From the NCBI GenBank assembly GCA_024699855.1, contig JAMPIQ010000002.1:2728001-2792000 (forward strand): a DNA stretch of 64,000 nt, in the 5' to 3' direction. The position numbers and the translations under genes are program-made. Source of the DNA: Aphelenchoides besseyi. Taxonomy: Eukaryota > Nematoda > Chromadorea > Rhabditida > Aphelenchoididae. The notes beneath the pieces were generated by a model. That model was not told the DNA's origin. It made no database searches and worked only from the letters and a program-made list of their open reading frames with translations. Position 1 is the stretch's first letter; every line of letters starts with the position of its first letter. Shown one piece after another: positions 34,354 to 46,646 of this stretch.

Positions 34354-37300
34354 TCACTGTGTGTTTTCTTTCTCTTCGAGCATCTTGTAACGCTCCCAAT
34401 ATCTACGTATCTCAAAAGGTTTTAACTCCACTCCATTGATCCATTCGATTCGTTTTCCTTCGAGTATTCTTTTAACTTCCTTTTCTGAATCGTCAGGACT
34501 TATGAGTTTCCACGTCTGACGCTCGACTTTGTACATTTCCGAGTAGCCATCGGGTTGGAGTTCTTTGTGGGATTTAGGAAACCGAACGATTTGAAAATTT
34601 CCATCCAAAACGCTGTAAATCCACTTCATCTTCAAAATCAGGAGATCAAGAACAGTTGATCAGCAAACCAACCTTCGGATCGGGGGGATCGAATTCGTTC
34701 CATCGAATAGACGCGTGTAGAATACGCAAACTCAAGGCCAATGAATGCAAAGATTGCGATTCCAAAGTTGTGTAACGCCAACAGTGATCGTATTGAGGCG
34801 GAGAACATGGATAAGGCCACAACTTTGAATCGACAGGTTGATTCGTTCGTTTGAATCCGGGCAACACAAGTGACGACTTTAATCCGCCTTGACGAGCCAA
34901 ACGCTTCAAGGTCTGTTGTGGTAAAATGAACAAACTTTTGCGTCCAGTTGATCGGGATTCAAATTTAAAAGGTCGAGGTAGTGGAAATGCGATGCCTTCA
35001 CCAACGACTGTGAACCGAATGAAACGATTTGGCAGAATTGATTGTACTCGTGGTCGTTTTCCATTTCTCCAAGCGCAATACCATTTGTTGCTATTTGTTT
35101 CTACAACAAATGTATGTAAGACTTCATCCAAGCAGTATTGACGTTTACCGTAATTCCGACGAGGACATTGGCTGTTGTAACATTTGTAGAGAAGTGTTCG
35201 ATCTGTTTGAATGAACTCAATAGGTTTTGATTGACACTCAACAGAATAACATGTTGGTTGTTGAAATAAGAAATTAGCCTCGTTCTGCTCACGCCAAAGC
35301 ATCAACACTCTAACCGAAGTTTCCAAACTCAAAACTCTCTGGATTCCAATTGGCAAATCCTAAAAGCATGTTAAAATCTTCAGCGCCATTACTTACTGAT
35401 GACAAGGGCGTTGAATAGTTGAGATCAGAAAGCTTCACAGTTGACGGCTTTTTGTAGCGAGAAACGTATGTTGACGATCTCCACAACCAACCGCCCATTT
35501 TCCCTCGATTACAAATTCGAAAACTCTCGTCAAGTGAACGGCTAATAGGAAGTACGTGTGGAAAGTGTTCTCGATATCTGACGTAAAAAATTTCGGAATA
35601 CTCGTTGGAAAGCGACTAAAATCAAAATTAGACTAATTCAAACTCTGAAACTACAAACCACTGCCGGACTTCTCGATTGATTGTCGTCTTTTTCTTTGCG
35701 ATGCAAACGAAATGTACCGTGCGAATTCCACCAATGACTTGCAAATACCGGCTGTCGAATGATACGTTCAGCTGACAATAGTAAGTGTTTTAGACCGTCA
35801 AGATTGTTTGTGTTGGAGAGTTTCTAAATGTCAAAACTAACTAAACGTCAGGTCAATCTCATACCCGAAGAAACTGATCTTGATATTCATCCCAATGTCG
35901 ATATTTCAATGCGTACGGAATGTCCTCGACCAGCTTCCCCAAAGTCATTTGAATAACTTGGCCAAAATCGCTTTCCTGACCGAACGCTTGATAATAACCG
36001 AGCCACTGAAACATAAAGAGTCTTGTGATCGAACGTCCACTTACCTGGAATTTGTAATTGCGAGACAAAATCAAGCCACGATTCTGCTTCTTGCCTTTTC
36101 GTTCCATCGGCTTCTCGACCGTCAACTTGTTTTCGTATTTGCGAAAGTCATGATTCACGGGCAAATAAAGTCGGAAGATCTCAAAAACGCAGTCTCTGTC
36201 CATCACTAGCCATCCACCGTTGGTGTCGTTGCACAAGCAAATAAGTTCAATGGCTAAAGAAAAAATTAACGTCTCAAATAGAAAACTTACTCTTTAATTT
36301 TGCACTCCAAAGCGAATGCATTAAACGACTCTCTTCGCTTCCCAAGCTCTCCACGATTTGATCCAGAAGCTTTGCCGTTGCTTTGTTCAAAGTTTCCTCG
36401 TCTTCTACGGTCATTGTGTTGCATAGGATGAAGTCCAATTGTTCGAACAAATGATCCAAATACTCGCCAATTCTTGCACTCAATTCGTACTCCATAAAAT
36501 CGGCATCCAACTCGCGCAGTAGACTTTGAACTTGTGTCAAACTGCCGTGGAGATAAAGAATCTTTTTCAGCGGATCGTACCTACAAATCAAACGTCTTTG
36601 AACGATCAATAGACGAATAAACTCACGCTAAGATCCAATTGTTCATTAGCCAAAAGAATCGACCATCATCGTCGTGACCCAACTGTTTGATGTTTCTATC
36701 CTGCTTCAGATTGTCCGCCGTAAGCTCTTCGAAATCGAATCCCAGTTGTTTGGCACGCAGAGAACAACTCGAACAGAACCACTCGCCTTTGGGAAGTGAT
36801 TGCAATTTCACACATCGCAAATGAAAACATCCGTCGCAAATATCACACACGACCATTTGACCGCCTTTTGAGCAGATCTCGCAATTAAACGACTTCTAAA
36901 CTGACTTGTACATTAGAACATACGATGAGGACAACAAACCATCGGTGAAAATTTCTGTGTGGATACACAGACGTTTTTGTACTTCGCAGTCTTAGCGAAT
37001 TGACTACAAAGCCACGAGAGAACAATCAATCGATCTGTTCCATCAACAAATGGGTAATTTTTCTTGAGAATGCGAACGACATGTGAGGCGGCTAGTCGAT
37101 CGTCCAAATCGCTTTCCGCATAAAAACGAAGGACCTTAAAAAGCAGGAGGTTACCTCGAACCGACCCGCAACTGACCTCTCCGTAGGTCAAGTCGTCAAG
37201 CAACTGGATCAACGTGTAAAAGAACCTCGTTGTGTCTTTATTACCAAATGTTGTTCCTTGATTTTCTTCATCTTGCAACACGAAACGAAGAAGTGACAAG

Positions 37301-37519
37301 TGAATTTCGCATAAAAGTCGTGAGTTTTCGGGAGTAAGCAAAGCGTTAGCAAAATCTTCAAAAACAAAAGTGGAAAGACGGAGATCTTGAGAGAACGTGA
37401 GACACGTTTCGTAGACCTGAAACAGTTTGATTGGCCTTGACATCTGAACTTACATTTAGAGCATCAATAATCAACGGACCGTCGAGATGCAAACACCGCG
37501 GTTTTTGTGTTTTCATCAT
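34354..37519 (-). CDS. nurf-1: BPTF/NURF-1 homologue, N-terminal half (DDT and PHD finger)
   Basis: Eleven exons (37519-37454, 37416-37177, 37134-36940, 36895-36627, 36580-36291, 36253-36045, 36005-35865, 35823-35659, 35615-35397, 35359-34673, 34629-34354) give 918 residues with all phases agreeing. It is the large subunit of the NURF chromatin-remodelling complex, partner of ISWI. A DDT domain fills about residues 23-115 (LRLSTFVFEDFANALL, TTFG, VLRFYAESD). A PHD finger follows at 171-215 (CEIC, CDICDGCFHLRC, CSSC), then the LGHDDDGRFFWLMN motif. A long middle and the conserved block KSLFILPQQTLKRLARQGG ... LWPYP ... ILHASIRWNEF occupy about 745-825. It ends in VELKPFEIRRYWER and TGA. The second PHD and the bromodomain of full-length BPTF are missing, as in N-terminal isoforms of the C. 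elegans gene. Confidence 0.88.
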
Positions 37520-38500
37520 CTGCATAGCGATTAGATGCGATTACCTATCATACGAGCCTGAAAATAGTACAATCAGTAATCACTAGTAAACACGCTTCAG
37601 TAGCAATTAGAGATTATATCCGAGAAAAGAGCCAGTATCATAAAAATAAACGAAAAAAAGTGCTCGATTATGAACGAGCGTCAGTTATGATCCGAATTTT
37701 AAGTATTGATTTCCACTGCCAGTCGTGAATTGACTGCGAGTGTTTTCGTCTTGCAATCTTCAGGTTATCTGTTCAAGAACTTTGGTCGCCAGTTGACAAC
37801 CACGTTAGTTTTGATCAAAGAGTATTCGTACAAGTTTATATCTCGACAACGACTTCCGAGCTCAAATCTCAAAGTTGAGATTCAACTAATGCCTTCCAGG
37901 TTATCTGCTTTTACTGAATACCAAGTTCATGCAATTTAGAGCTATAGAAATAACTGTCGTTGTTGTAAACAGAATCATGATTTGAAATTTAAGCGACTTC
38001 AAATATTTCAAGCATTGAGCTGTGGTCTGCACAAATGAGAGTTAACAGGCATATAAACTGTAATTGAACGGTCAGACGCTTCTTGTAGCAATGAAGCGAA
38101 AGAAGCAACAGATATAAAGTTTGGGACTGTGGGAATAGATAGTCGAGATTAAAATTGGAGGACAATAGGCCGAGAATGAACTCATGGACCTCACTATAAA
38201 CGATTAGAAGCTTCGCGACTAGAAATCATATCATGGAGTGACAGATAACAACAACTATCGTTCTTAGTAGATTCTACGACTTCTGAAACTTACAACTTGC
38301 AGTTTTCTTAGCGTAAGATGTTCACGTGAAATTTGCATTCGAAGATGCAAATTTGTATGCAAATTTTTATGTAAATTCGAATTAATATGCAAATTTTTAA
38401 GTTGATGTTTGACGGCTTTTTTGAGTTTCCTTAATTTAACTTTCGTTCAACGATTGTGGTGACTCCTGCTTTTTGTGCTTTCTGTGCTCTAAACACGACG
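37520..38500. other. Intergenic region between divergent genes
   Basis: Holds the promoters of the NURF-1 homologue (minus) and the membrane-protein gene (plus). No exon is supported. The right third contains the octamer cluster listed separately. Confidence 0.45.
38331..38394 (+). promoter_or_regulatory. Cluster of four octamer (ATGCAAAT) sites
   Basis: Four perfect octamers occur in 64 bases: ATTTGCAT (reverse) at 38331-38338, then ATGCAAAT at 38345-38352, 38357-38364 and 38387-38394. This is the classic site for POU homeodomain factors. The cluster ends about 107 bases before the ATG at 38501, a promoter position. Binding is inferred, not shown; part of the cluster may simply be a local tandem repeat. 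Confidence 0.5.
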
Positions 38501-39743
38501 ATGTTCAAGGAACGTTCAACTCGTGCGCGTCTCGGTGGCAGTGGACCGGGAGGTCGAGGCGGCCGACGTCGAGCGGTTCGCGCAGCTCGTCCTCGTGGCA
38601 ACGGTCCCGAGCCATTCAACGCGATCCGTTGGATTCAATTTGTTGTCTTCGGTATCTGCATTTTCACGACCAGTGACCTAGTGGCAGTAGGATCTGGCAA
38701 CTGTTTCAATGAATTAGGGGACGGCTTTTTTTTGAACGGCGCATGTACCAACGGAACGATCGTTATGAACTTTGATGATCATCAGGAGCTTAAGTTTAAG
38801 ACGGATTACGGCAAAAAACTTGAGATGGCTGGTAATTGGCATGTTTTTAGGTTTATCTCATTGATTCGATGGCTATGTTTCAGGATCAGTTTGACCGTTG
38901 GCGGGCTTTCAATGACGGGAACTGCGAGTGTTGATGAAGATGGATCAAAATATTTCAAAATTGGTATGAATACAAATTTTTACAACCTTAAATCTTGAAT
39001 TCAGGTAGTTCCAATTATTTCTACCCGGTCCACGGTAAAGTTGATAGCAATGGCTTCAAGTTGAAGGGCTACGGCATGTCTGATTTCGCACAAGTGTTCA
39101 AAGGAGCACCGAATTTCGAAAAGACTTGGATCGGGTACAAGACCTCGGTCGAGTACTTGGACAAGTCAAATCTTACATCGTTGACCTTCAGATTCGTAAG
39201 TTCATTCAGATTATTCTCGTCTAAAATCTCACTTCAGTTTGGTGCCAAGGAATACGATCCGTCAAAGGACAAGATGCCGGTTTACCTTGTGGTGATTATC
39301 ATCGTAGCTATCTTGTAAGTCAATCAACTGTCTTCTTCATTTATTTTTCTAGAGTTGGACTGGGGGTGATTGTAGCAGCTATCGTTGGCTTGGTCTGCTG
39401 CTGCGTGGTGCGACGCAAGAACAAGAAGGTAAGTGTCGATGGAAAAAGTGGCAAGTCATCCAAAAAGATGCAGGCCAATAACAAAGGCATCGGACTAATT
39501 CTCTTGTTCCTGTTTCAGAATGCGGCTCCAGGATTACCCAAAACAAAAACCTACGAAGCGCGAGTCGCAGAGGCGAAGTCACGGGCCGAGTTCTTGGGAG
39601 AGACCTTACCCGAGGACCGCACGGTGCACAGAAGCTTTCTCGAAGGCCGAAGCAAACCAAAGTCCAAAAAGTACTCGGTCGACGCCAATGCTCCACTCAA
39701 ACCACTTACCGACGAGCAGCTCATGAGCACGGCCAAGTCGTGA
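38501..39743 (+). CDS. Two-span membrane protein with RG-rich N-terminus, unknown
   Basis: Exons about 38501-38850, 38884-38963, 39005-39196, 39239-39313, 39353-39429 and 39520-39743, with introns of 33 to 90 nt. The product starts MFKERSTRARLGG with an Arg/Gly-rich cytoplasmic segment of ~45 residues. A signal-anchor helix (IQFVVFGICIFTTSDLVAVG) and an ectodomain of ~150 residues with beta-like pattern follow. A second helix (VYLVVIIIVAILVGLGVIVA) ends in CCC, and a charged cytoplasmic tail ends LTDEQLMSTAKS before TGA. The family is not recognised. No poly(A) signal lies between this stop and the exons that follow. Confidence 0.65.
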
Positions 39744-39755
39744 AGTCCACTCATG

Positions 39756-40462
39756 GATTGAACTCAATCGGAATCCTTACGCACTGCCATCGAAGAGTAC
39801 CATTCCGGAGAAACTCGCGTCAAATTCAACCACCCGCTCATGGTCGACCCAAAGTACAAAGTTGTTGTCCACCTGCTCGGTCTTCCGGTGTGGTGGCAAC
39901 GCTTTGATTTGTTCTTTGATATGCCGACCAAGATCGTTCGCAAACGCATCGTCCAAGCAAAGGCGGACATGATGAAGTACCGCGACAGCTTCAGGTGAGG
40001 AATCAATTCAAAATTCTACTAATTGTTTCTTTTTCAGGACGCGGAAATCCGAGGCGCGATCCAAGGAGACGTCAAGGACTTGCTCGCCCTTGAAAAAGTG
40101 GCGGACCAAGTTCTGGCGGCGAAAAACGACAGCAAAAAGGTAACTGATTTCATTGACACCGTCCCTAATCCTTGTTTTCAGTACCGCTTGCCATTCTCGT
40201 TCCAGAGCGGCGAGGAAATGGGGATGCTTTTGCATCCTCATATCGTCTTCGCCGCTTGTTACGAAGGCGTAACAAAGGAACAAGTGGGCGAGGTCAAAAG
40301 GATTGTCGAGGAGATGCAAAAGCGGCTCCCCCAGTTGGTAAGTCCAGCTCTTAAATTAACCGATCTTCGTTTCAGAAAAAACCGATCTATGGCGAAGCGA
40401 CTCAAAAAGACCAGGACAGAATCAAACTCAAAACTGAGCAAATCGACAATCTTTTTTATTGA
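39756..40462 (+). other. Coding-like exons after the membrane-protein stop, frame inconsistent
   Basis: After two in-frame TGA codons (39741-39743 and 39753-39755) the same frame is open again (ESLRTAIEEYHSGETRVKF ... LLGLPVWWQRFDLFFDMP) up to a strong donor at about 40007. The next exons (40041-40138, 40182-40336 and 40376-40462) clearly code in one frame (DAEIRGAIQGDVKDLLALEK ... EEMQKRLPQL, ending NLFY and TGA). The obvious splice joins them in the wrong phase. The AATAAA at 40575-40580 is the first after both parts. Options are a fusion gene broken by mutation, a separate downstream gene with an unrecognised start, or an assembly error. Confidence 0.45.
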
Positions 40463-40887
40463 GATTGCTTCGCGTTTGCTCGGCATCAAAACGGAACAAC
40501 CAAAAACTGAATCCAACACCCACTGAATACTACAACTTTCTGATCTTCGTGTCTGTTGTTGACTGTTGGTGCGAAATAAAACTGTAGGGAAAAGTTGGAT
40601 TGATTGTTGGTTTGAAGATAGGACTGAAGTTGAGAGGAACATAAGGTTTTATGATCGGAAATGTCCTTCAAACTGTCGGTCGATAGACACCTGAGGATCT
40701 CTTGGTCAAATCGACGAAGATCTACTTGTCAACAAAGTGGTTTCGGAAAATGAAGATGTTCGTCGGAGTAAACGCCTGAACTGAAATCTCTGACGTCCAG
40801 AAATTTGCATTTTAACGAAGTTTGAAAGCAGACCAAAAAGTTGGTCATTCGGTCTTCAGTCGATCGGATTGAACAGTCGACGTTTTG
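40463..40887. other. 3-prime end and promoter region
   Basis: AATAAA at 40575-40580 ends the transcript above; the remaining 300 bases form the upstream region of the kinase gene. Nothing else seen. Confidence 0.4.
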
Positions 40888-42795
40888 ATGGCTGACGAGA
40901 AGAGCACACCGCCGCCTAAGCAGCAAAACGGCACAGGAGCTCCAACACCCAGTGTCGAACCTGAAGGACAAAACGAGGAGCATGAGGAATCTGAAAGCGA
41001 AGAAAACAATCCTATTGTCGTAAGTTCGAATTGATTGACATGAATTCGAGTTTTAGGGTTTGATGCAAGACGATGCATATCACGGCTTGGTTACAATGGA
41101 AGACGTTGCCTCACTTCTCAAACAGAATGGCGCCTACTTGGTTCGCAGTACATACGAGAATTCGGATAAACAACGAGTAGGTTCACAAGAAGAATGACGT
41201 CTGTAATCTTGAAATTAGATCGTCCTCAGCGTTTATTGGAATGAAAAAATCAAAGACATCGAGATTCTGTCCGCTGAGAACCGAGGAGTTACATTCGATT
41301 GCAATGTCTACAAGAACACAATTCTCGAACTGATTCATTTTCATCGTCATCAGATGATACCGGTGGACAAGGACGGAGTTCTTTTGGGCCGAGCAGTAAA
41401 ACGTCAATCTTGGGAGATACGACGGGAGAACATCATTAAAGAAGAAAAGATCGGTGAAGGTGCTTTTGGGTGAGTTGGAATTCAAGTAACCAGTTGACTG
41501 TACTGCTTTTCAGCGAAGTATTCAGAGGAAAGTTGAAACAACCGAATGGGCAATTTCTTTCTGTGGCAATCAAAATTCCGAAAAGCGCGTTAGGATCGAA
41601 AGCCATCGATGAGGCCATGAAAGAGGCACGAATCCAGAAAGACTACGTTCATCCGAATGTTGTTCGTCTCTTCGGAGTCAGTGCCGAAATAGTAAGTTCA
41701 TCGACAATGATATTGCCACCAAGAAAGATACCAATGGGCTTCCGAATGCTCTTTCAGTGTGTTTCTTTGGCTCTATTTTGAGTAGATGAAGTTAAGTTGA
41801 TGCTTACAGGAACCGTTGATGATCGTGCTTGAGTATGTTGGTGGTGGATCGTTGACCAAGTTTCTGAACCAAAATCGCGACAGCTTGACTGTTGCCAACA
41901 AAGCAATGTACTGTTTCGATGTGACCTGTGGTCTCGACTATTTGCACTCTCGCAATTGCATTCATCGGGACATTGCTGCCCGAAACTGTCTCGTTTGTGT
42001 GAAATACGGAATCGTGAAGATCTCGGACTTCGGTTTGTCGAGTGTTGGCAACGTTCAGACCATGGATCGCACCAAACCGGCTCCTATTCGTTGGTTAGCT
42101 CCGGAGGTTCTCGGTTGTTTATATCTTTCAATCCTTTCTGTTAATCATTTGGTTTTCAGGTACGGCAAAATACTGCAAAGCCGCTGATGTCTGGAGTTTG
42201 GCGTGAGTTTCCTTAGTCATTCATGTTTGAGACTCAAATTTTTAGAATCACTTGGTGGGAAATCTTCACGTGTGCACAGGAGCTTCCGTTCAAGAACTAC
42301 ACCTTGGCCGAAATACAACAGAAGCTTTTACAAGACGCCGAGTTTCATCCGAGTATGCCGCCCGATTGTCCGATTGAAATACAAAAGTTGGCACTCAAAT
42401 GCTGGAGCAAGGATCCGAAGAAGCGTCCGGCTTCGATGCTTTGTACGATGAAATTGTCGAAATTCGCAGTGCCCGAACGTTACATGAAGATCCCAGGACT
42501 TGGTCTCGATTGGGCTCGAATGAAGAAAAAGAAGAAAGCAAAGGCGGTCAAGAATCAGACCACGACGAAGACTCCCACTGTTCAAGCATCGGAGAGAAAA
42601 GAATCTGTCAAAGCGAGTAACAATTCGATCAAGTGAGTTCCTAATTCCATTCGATTATCACTTGTTTTCAGGAAGAAGTTGAGCATCAATCGAGGTTCGG
42701 CATCCAAAAAGTCGAAGAAGATGACCAGCTCGTCGGATTCGAAAGAAAAGGCCGGGCCGTTGAAGAAGAAATCTGTCAAGAGTGTGAAGAAATGA
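40888..42795 (+). CDS. SH2 plus Fer/Fps-type tyrosine kinase
   Basis: Exons 40888-41019, 41057-41176, 41219-41469, 41514-41691, 41810-42113, 42160-42202, 42246-42632 and 42672-42795 give 512 residues. An acidic disordered start is followed by an SH2 domain at about 48-135 (AYHGLVTMEDV, phosphotyrosine-binding YLVR). The kinase domain from ~155 has the P-loop GEGAFGEV, the VAIK lysine at 188, HRDIAARN with catalytic Asp281 (Ile replaces the usual Leu), DFG at 300-302 and PIRWLAPE. The tail of ~90 residues is extremely Lys/Ser-rich. This short SH2-kinase form without an F-BAR domain belongs to the expanded nematode Fer group, many members of which act in sperm; that role is inference here. AATAAA at 42814 follows. 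Confidence 0.9.
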
Positions 42796-44522
42796 AAGAT
42801 TGTCACTTGGCAGAATAAACTTTGATTAAACAGAATTGAAATGACCGTTGACTCAAACGGAAAATAGTTTGAAATTTCGTTGTATATTCCGTATTTGAGT
42901 CTTACGGCAACGCACTTTTATATTGTCAAAAGGCGGAGGTTGAACTACAGAATGGGATTAAAATGAAGATTATACGATATATCTTTTAGAACAACCGGCC
43001 ATGTTCAACGGTACCAAATCACTTTCGTTCCACTTCTTTTTGCACAAATGAATGACAAGAAACGAATTTGAGATAACACCAAGAATAATGAACGTTACCA
43101 ATGAAACATTCAATAGTCAAATAAACGTACTCGAACTGAAACAACTCGTTTAAAGCTCAGAACCGCCAGATTATTTACAGATCTTTGTAATAATCGTATC
43201 GATAGATTATCATCGGTCAACATAAGCATTGGAGTTTACTTGTCATTAATCTGATGATTAGCAGAAACCAAACAAACAACCATCCACTTGTTGACTGTCA
43301 ACTCTCAACTTCGCGGAAACTAAAACGATTCGTTGACTACTTGGTACAATTAATCTTCAGCTGATTGAACATTATTTTCTTAATTTACTCTTTCTTAATC
43401 ATTTTGTTTCTTATTTAAATACAAGCTATTTTAAGGTTCCTTCTTACAATTAATAGGAACTTAACGACCTATTACAAGATCGTATATAAGCTTTTTACTT
43501 TTTTGTTAACAAATGATGTAAAAACACTACAAAAAGACGTTTAATTTGCTCATAAAGAACTTGATTTCCAAATACGACGTTTGGGTTAAGAGCAAACGGG
43601 ATCAGAAGTTCCATTTGGTAAGTTTCGGGTATCTCCTCGCCATTCACTTGCCATTCGTCCACTTGGCCGACGGTTAAGGAGAACATGGCCCTGAAATGCG
43701 TCCCTCTCTTGTTCTTTTTGTGCCAAATTTGCCGCTTTTCAACCGCCGCACGAAATCGCAAACTACGAAGCGTCAAGCAAGTCGAGACGCTCGAAGACAA
43801 ATTGAAATCCACGCCGACTTTCGCAACGTCCATGGTTTCCAATTCGTGCGCTTAATTGCGATTCACATCGTGAGTTCAATTAAACGGCGATTATGGTCAT
43901 TAGAATACAACTCACGGTCTTCTTTTCTGCGCGCTTCAGACGTGGAGCTCTTCGATCGAAAAGTTCGTTATCGACGAGCTTAGGACGCGTTTTCATTCAA
44001 TTTGCATAACAAAAGAAATCCACGTTCGGTCTGTAGTTTTCATTCGGGACGCATAATATTTGGAGTGCACGCAACGAACAACTTCGCCGTTTTCTTATTT
44101 TCATGCACCGCTGGAATTCGCTTTCACTCGTGCAAATGACTGGGAATTGCTCTTTTTAGGTTGTTTCCGATTCTGGTCGTCTACCGAGTTTTCCAATTAA
44201 GAACATTCGGGAATTGAGATGGGAGTTTCGAACGGCAACAACGGTTTTTATTTGCATCAACAACCGCTGACTGTGCACGTTGAGGTTCTTGTTGTCATTT
44301 GCATTGCAAACTAAAGATCACAGAAACCTCGCAATCAATTGAACTTTTCTCGATTGGATTTCCTGCGTGTGATTCTCGTTGCTTGATTCCGATGATCCAA
44401 AAACGTTTCAGAGTTCCAAGTTCGCAATCATGCAACCGAAATGATCGTCTACTGAACGGTGGAGTTATGTAAAGAATTGTGTCAAATCAAAGATCCATTG
44501 CTGTTTGAGTTCTGAAGTTCAA
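42796..44522. other. Intergenic region
   Basis: After the kinase poly(A) signal I find no gene I can support. A minus-strand frame at 43842-43495 is open for 115 codons, but its upstream splice phase does not fit. Confidence 0.4.
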
Positions 44523-46646
44523 ATGGATCACTCGACTTCCGCGAACCACAAAACCGATCGACGACGAAGTTCGAATGCCGCGCGAATCGCGTTTCGTCGA
44601 GCAGCTTCAACGGCCGGAACCAACGAGTCGAGTGTATTTCATGATGGAGGTATGCAAATCCAACGATTATGTTCGTATCCTCCAGACTATTTTCTTTGCA
44701 ATTGACAGACGATCGAATTTAAGTTCCTCGTGTTTTGTATTCCGGAAGAACGTCACAAACACTCGTCGTCTTCTGAGTTCGTTTAGCTTCTTTGAGATTC
44801 GAATTAGCAATCTCTGAATTGACATCGAACTCGAATCTGTCGTTTCGTTGAGGAATCGAAAACTCCAGAGGCGAAAATCTTCAATTTGTTTTCCAATTTA
44901 GATTTTCCTGAACGTTGTCAGAAGAAACAAAAAACCGAAATGAATTGGTTTTTTGGTTCGTTACATTCGGAAGCAGCATCTTGATGGATTCTGCTCCTTC
45001 GAAAAGCCAAAAAAGGAATCTTTTCGTTTGTACGGAAATCGGCTTTTCCTCATTTCTTCTCTCCATTCCACTTCAAGTTTTGGGTTGCGGTTGAGAAGCT
45101 TAACGTCATTTTCGTCAAGAGTTTCCGATTACTCTCGTTTGTTTTCCAATTTCCGTGAGTAATTGTTCTTCGAACATCAATCGAACTCTCGGGTACATTC
45201 CAAACGGGCATCGGAGTGTTTGTGCGAATCCGAAAGCTTCTTTGGTAGTTTTGAAAGTGAATCCGCTTTTGTTTGTGCTCTCAATTCAATTGGTTCACTT
45301 TCGTCCACAGTCGTTTGTCCACTCCGTTTATCCGAAACGTTTTGTTGGGCTCACGGATTGCACGTCAGTTGAGATGCCCATCTTTTTCAACGGCACAAAA
45401 AGATTTCAATTCCAAAACTTATTGTTGCAGCTGAATTCGACATGGACACACTGCGAAAGGAAGAACGTGCTATTCGTTCATTCACTGATTCCGTCGAATT
45501 CGATCTTCCTCCCGCACCCGAGTTACCGGCATCCCTAGATCCCGATCAGTTCGAAGGCTACGGAATGCGTGAAAGCTCCACAACCGAAACGATCATTGAG
45601 GTAATTCCTTTGTTGTTTATTCGCTTATTGTCGTTAAGGTCGCTAAACTTGCCGCTGAAGCCGATGCGTTGGCAAATGCCGCATCGGAGAGGTTCGATCG
45701 AACTTTGGGTGAAACTCAGAAATATCGAATGGCTGTTCCCGGACCTGAGCATGTCGACGAAGAGTTTGAAATGCATAAAAGTTTGTTAGAAAATGCCGAA
45801 GAAGAAGTCCCGACTTTTGCTGATCCACCAATCGCTATGAGGCCTTCGGATTTGCGTGGTCGATCAACCTCGATTATAACAACAACAGTGAACGATCGAG
45901 ATCACCAATTGATTCGTCGTCAGTATTCCAGTTCCGCGGTTCAAAGACCTCGAGCTACAACTCCGACCTCATGGTCAGTGATCGATTCGTTTGTTCATCA
46001 GCAGGAAAAAGAACAACAAAGTGAAATAAATAAAATGGGTGGTAAACAGAAACGTACACGCCTGAAGGATGGTCCACCACCGGATTCTGGAGCGAAGATT
46101 CGAGTGTCAATTCCAGCAGATCGACGCTCAAGCGGAACATCCGGTAAACAAATTGCTTTGATAGTATACAGCCGTTTGTTTTAAGGTCATCGTTCACGTC
46201 ATAATTCGATGTCTTGGTCCGATTTTTACGAGTCAATGGAGCAACCGGGATCGAGACAGGTAATCACTATGTTCACGGTCAATTTATTAAACGAGTTTTA
46301 GTCACGATCCGGTTCATTTCAAGCTGTGGATCAGTTGGATTTTGATAATCAATGGGCAAAAGCCTCGAAACAACCAAAAGCTGAAGTTGCTTGGGATCAG
46401 CAACAAGAATACGTCGATGCAAACGGTAAGCATCAAGAAAGTTTTCAACTTTCTGACATTATACAAAAGAAAGTCAACGGGCATTATTCTTCTCGAAAGC
46501 CTTTGGAATCTTAGAAGACTGAGAACTTCGGAAGGGAATGACCAATAGGTCGAGAGAGAACTGGGTTCAAGAAAACGGAAACATTTGCTCGAATTCCCTT
46601 CGGAGAGATTCGGACAAGTGAGGAGCACAAGGAGGCCAATTTGTAA
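44523..46646 (+). CDS. Disordered Ser/Arg/Gln-rich protein, unknown
   Basis: Exons 44523-44649, 45431-45600, 45639-46147, 46186-46259, 46304-46426 and probably 46549-46646; the first intron is 781 nt. The protein is mostly polar: RRSSNAARIAFRRAAS, an acidic VEFDLPPAPELPASLDP segment, an alanine/glutamate helix (KLAAEADALANAASERF), then Ser/Arg-rich sequence with KRTRLKDGPPPDSG and a final DQQQEYVDANG. No known domain is seen. The 3-prime end is uncertain. An alternative acceptor at ~46468 gives a short C-terminus, and coding-like pieces at 46783-46980 and 47039-47115 (ETYEETEIRINQNGRRRVSV) may be further exons. Confidence 0.55.

Noticed and set aside
38431..38619. Arg/Pro-rich minus-strand frame
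   Set aside because: It is the antisense of the Arg/Gly-rich first exon of the membrane-protein gene.
43495..43842. Minus-strand frame of 115 codons ending LLTKK
   Set aside because: The possible upstream exon joins only in another phase, and no motif is recognisable.
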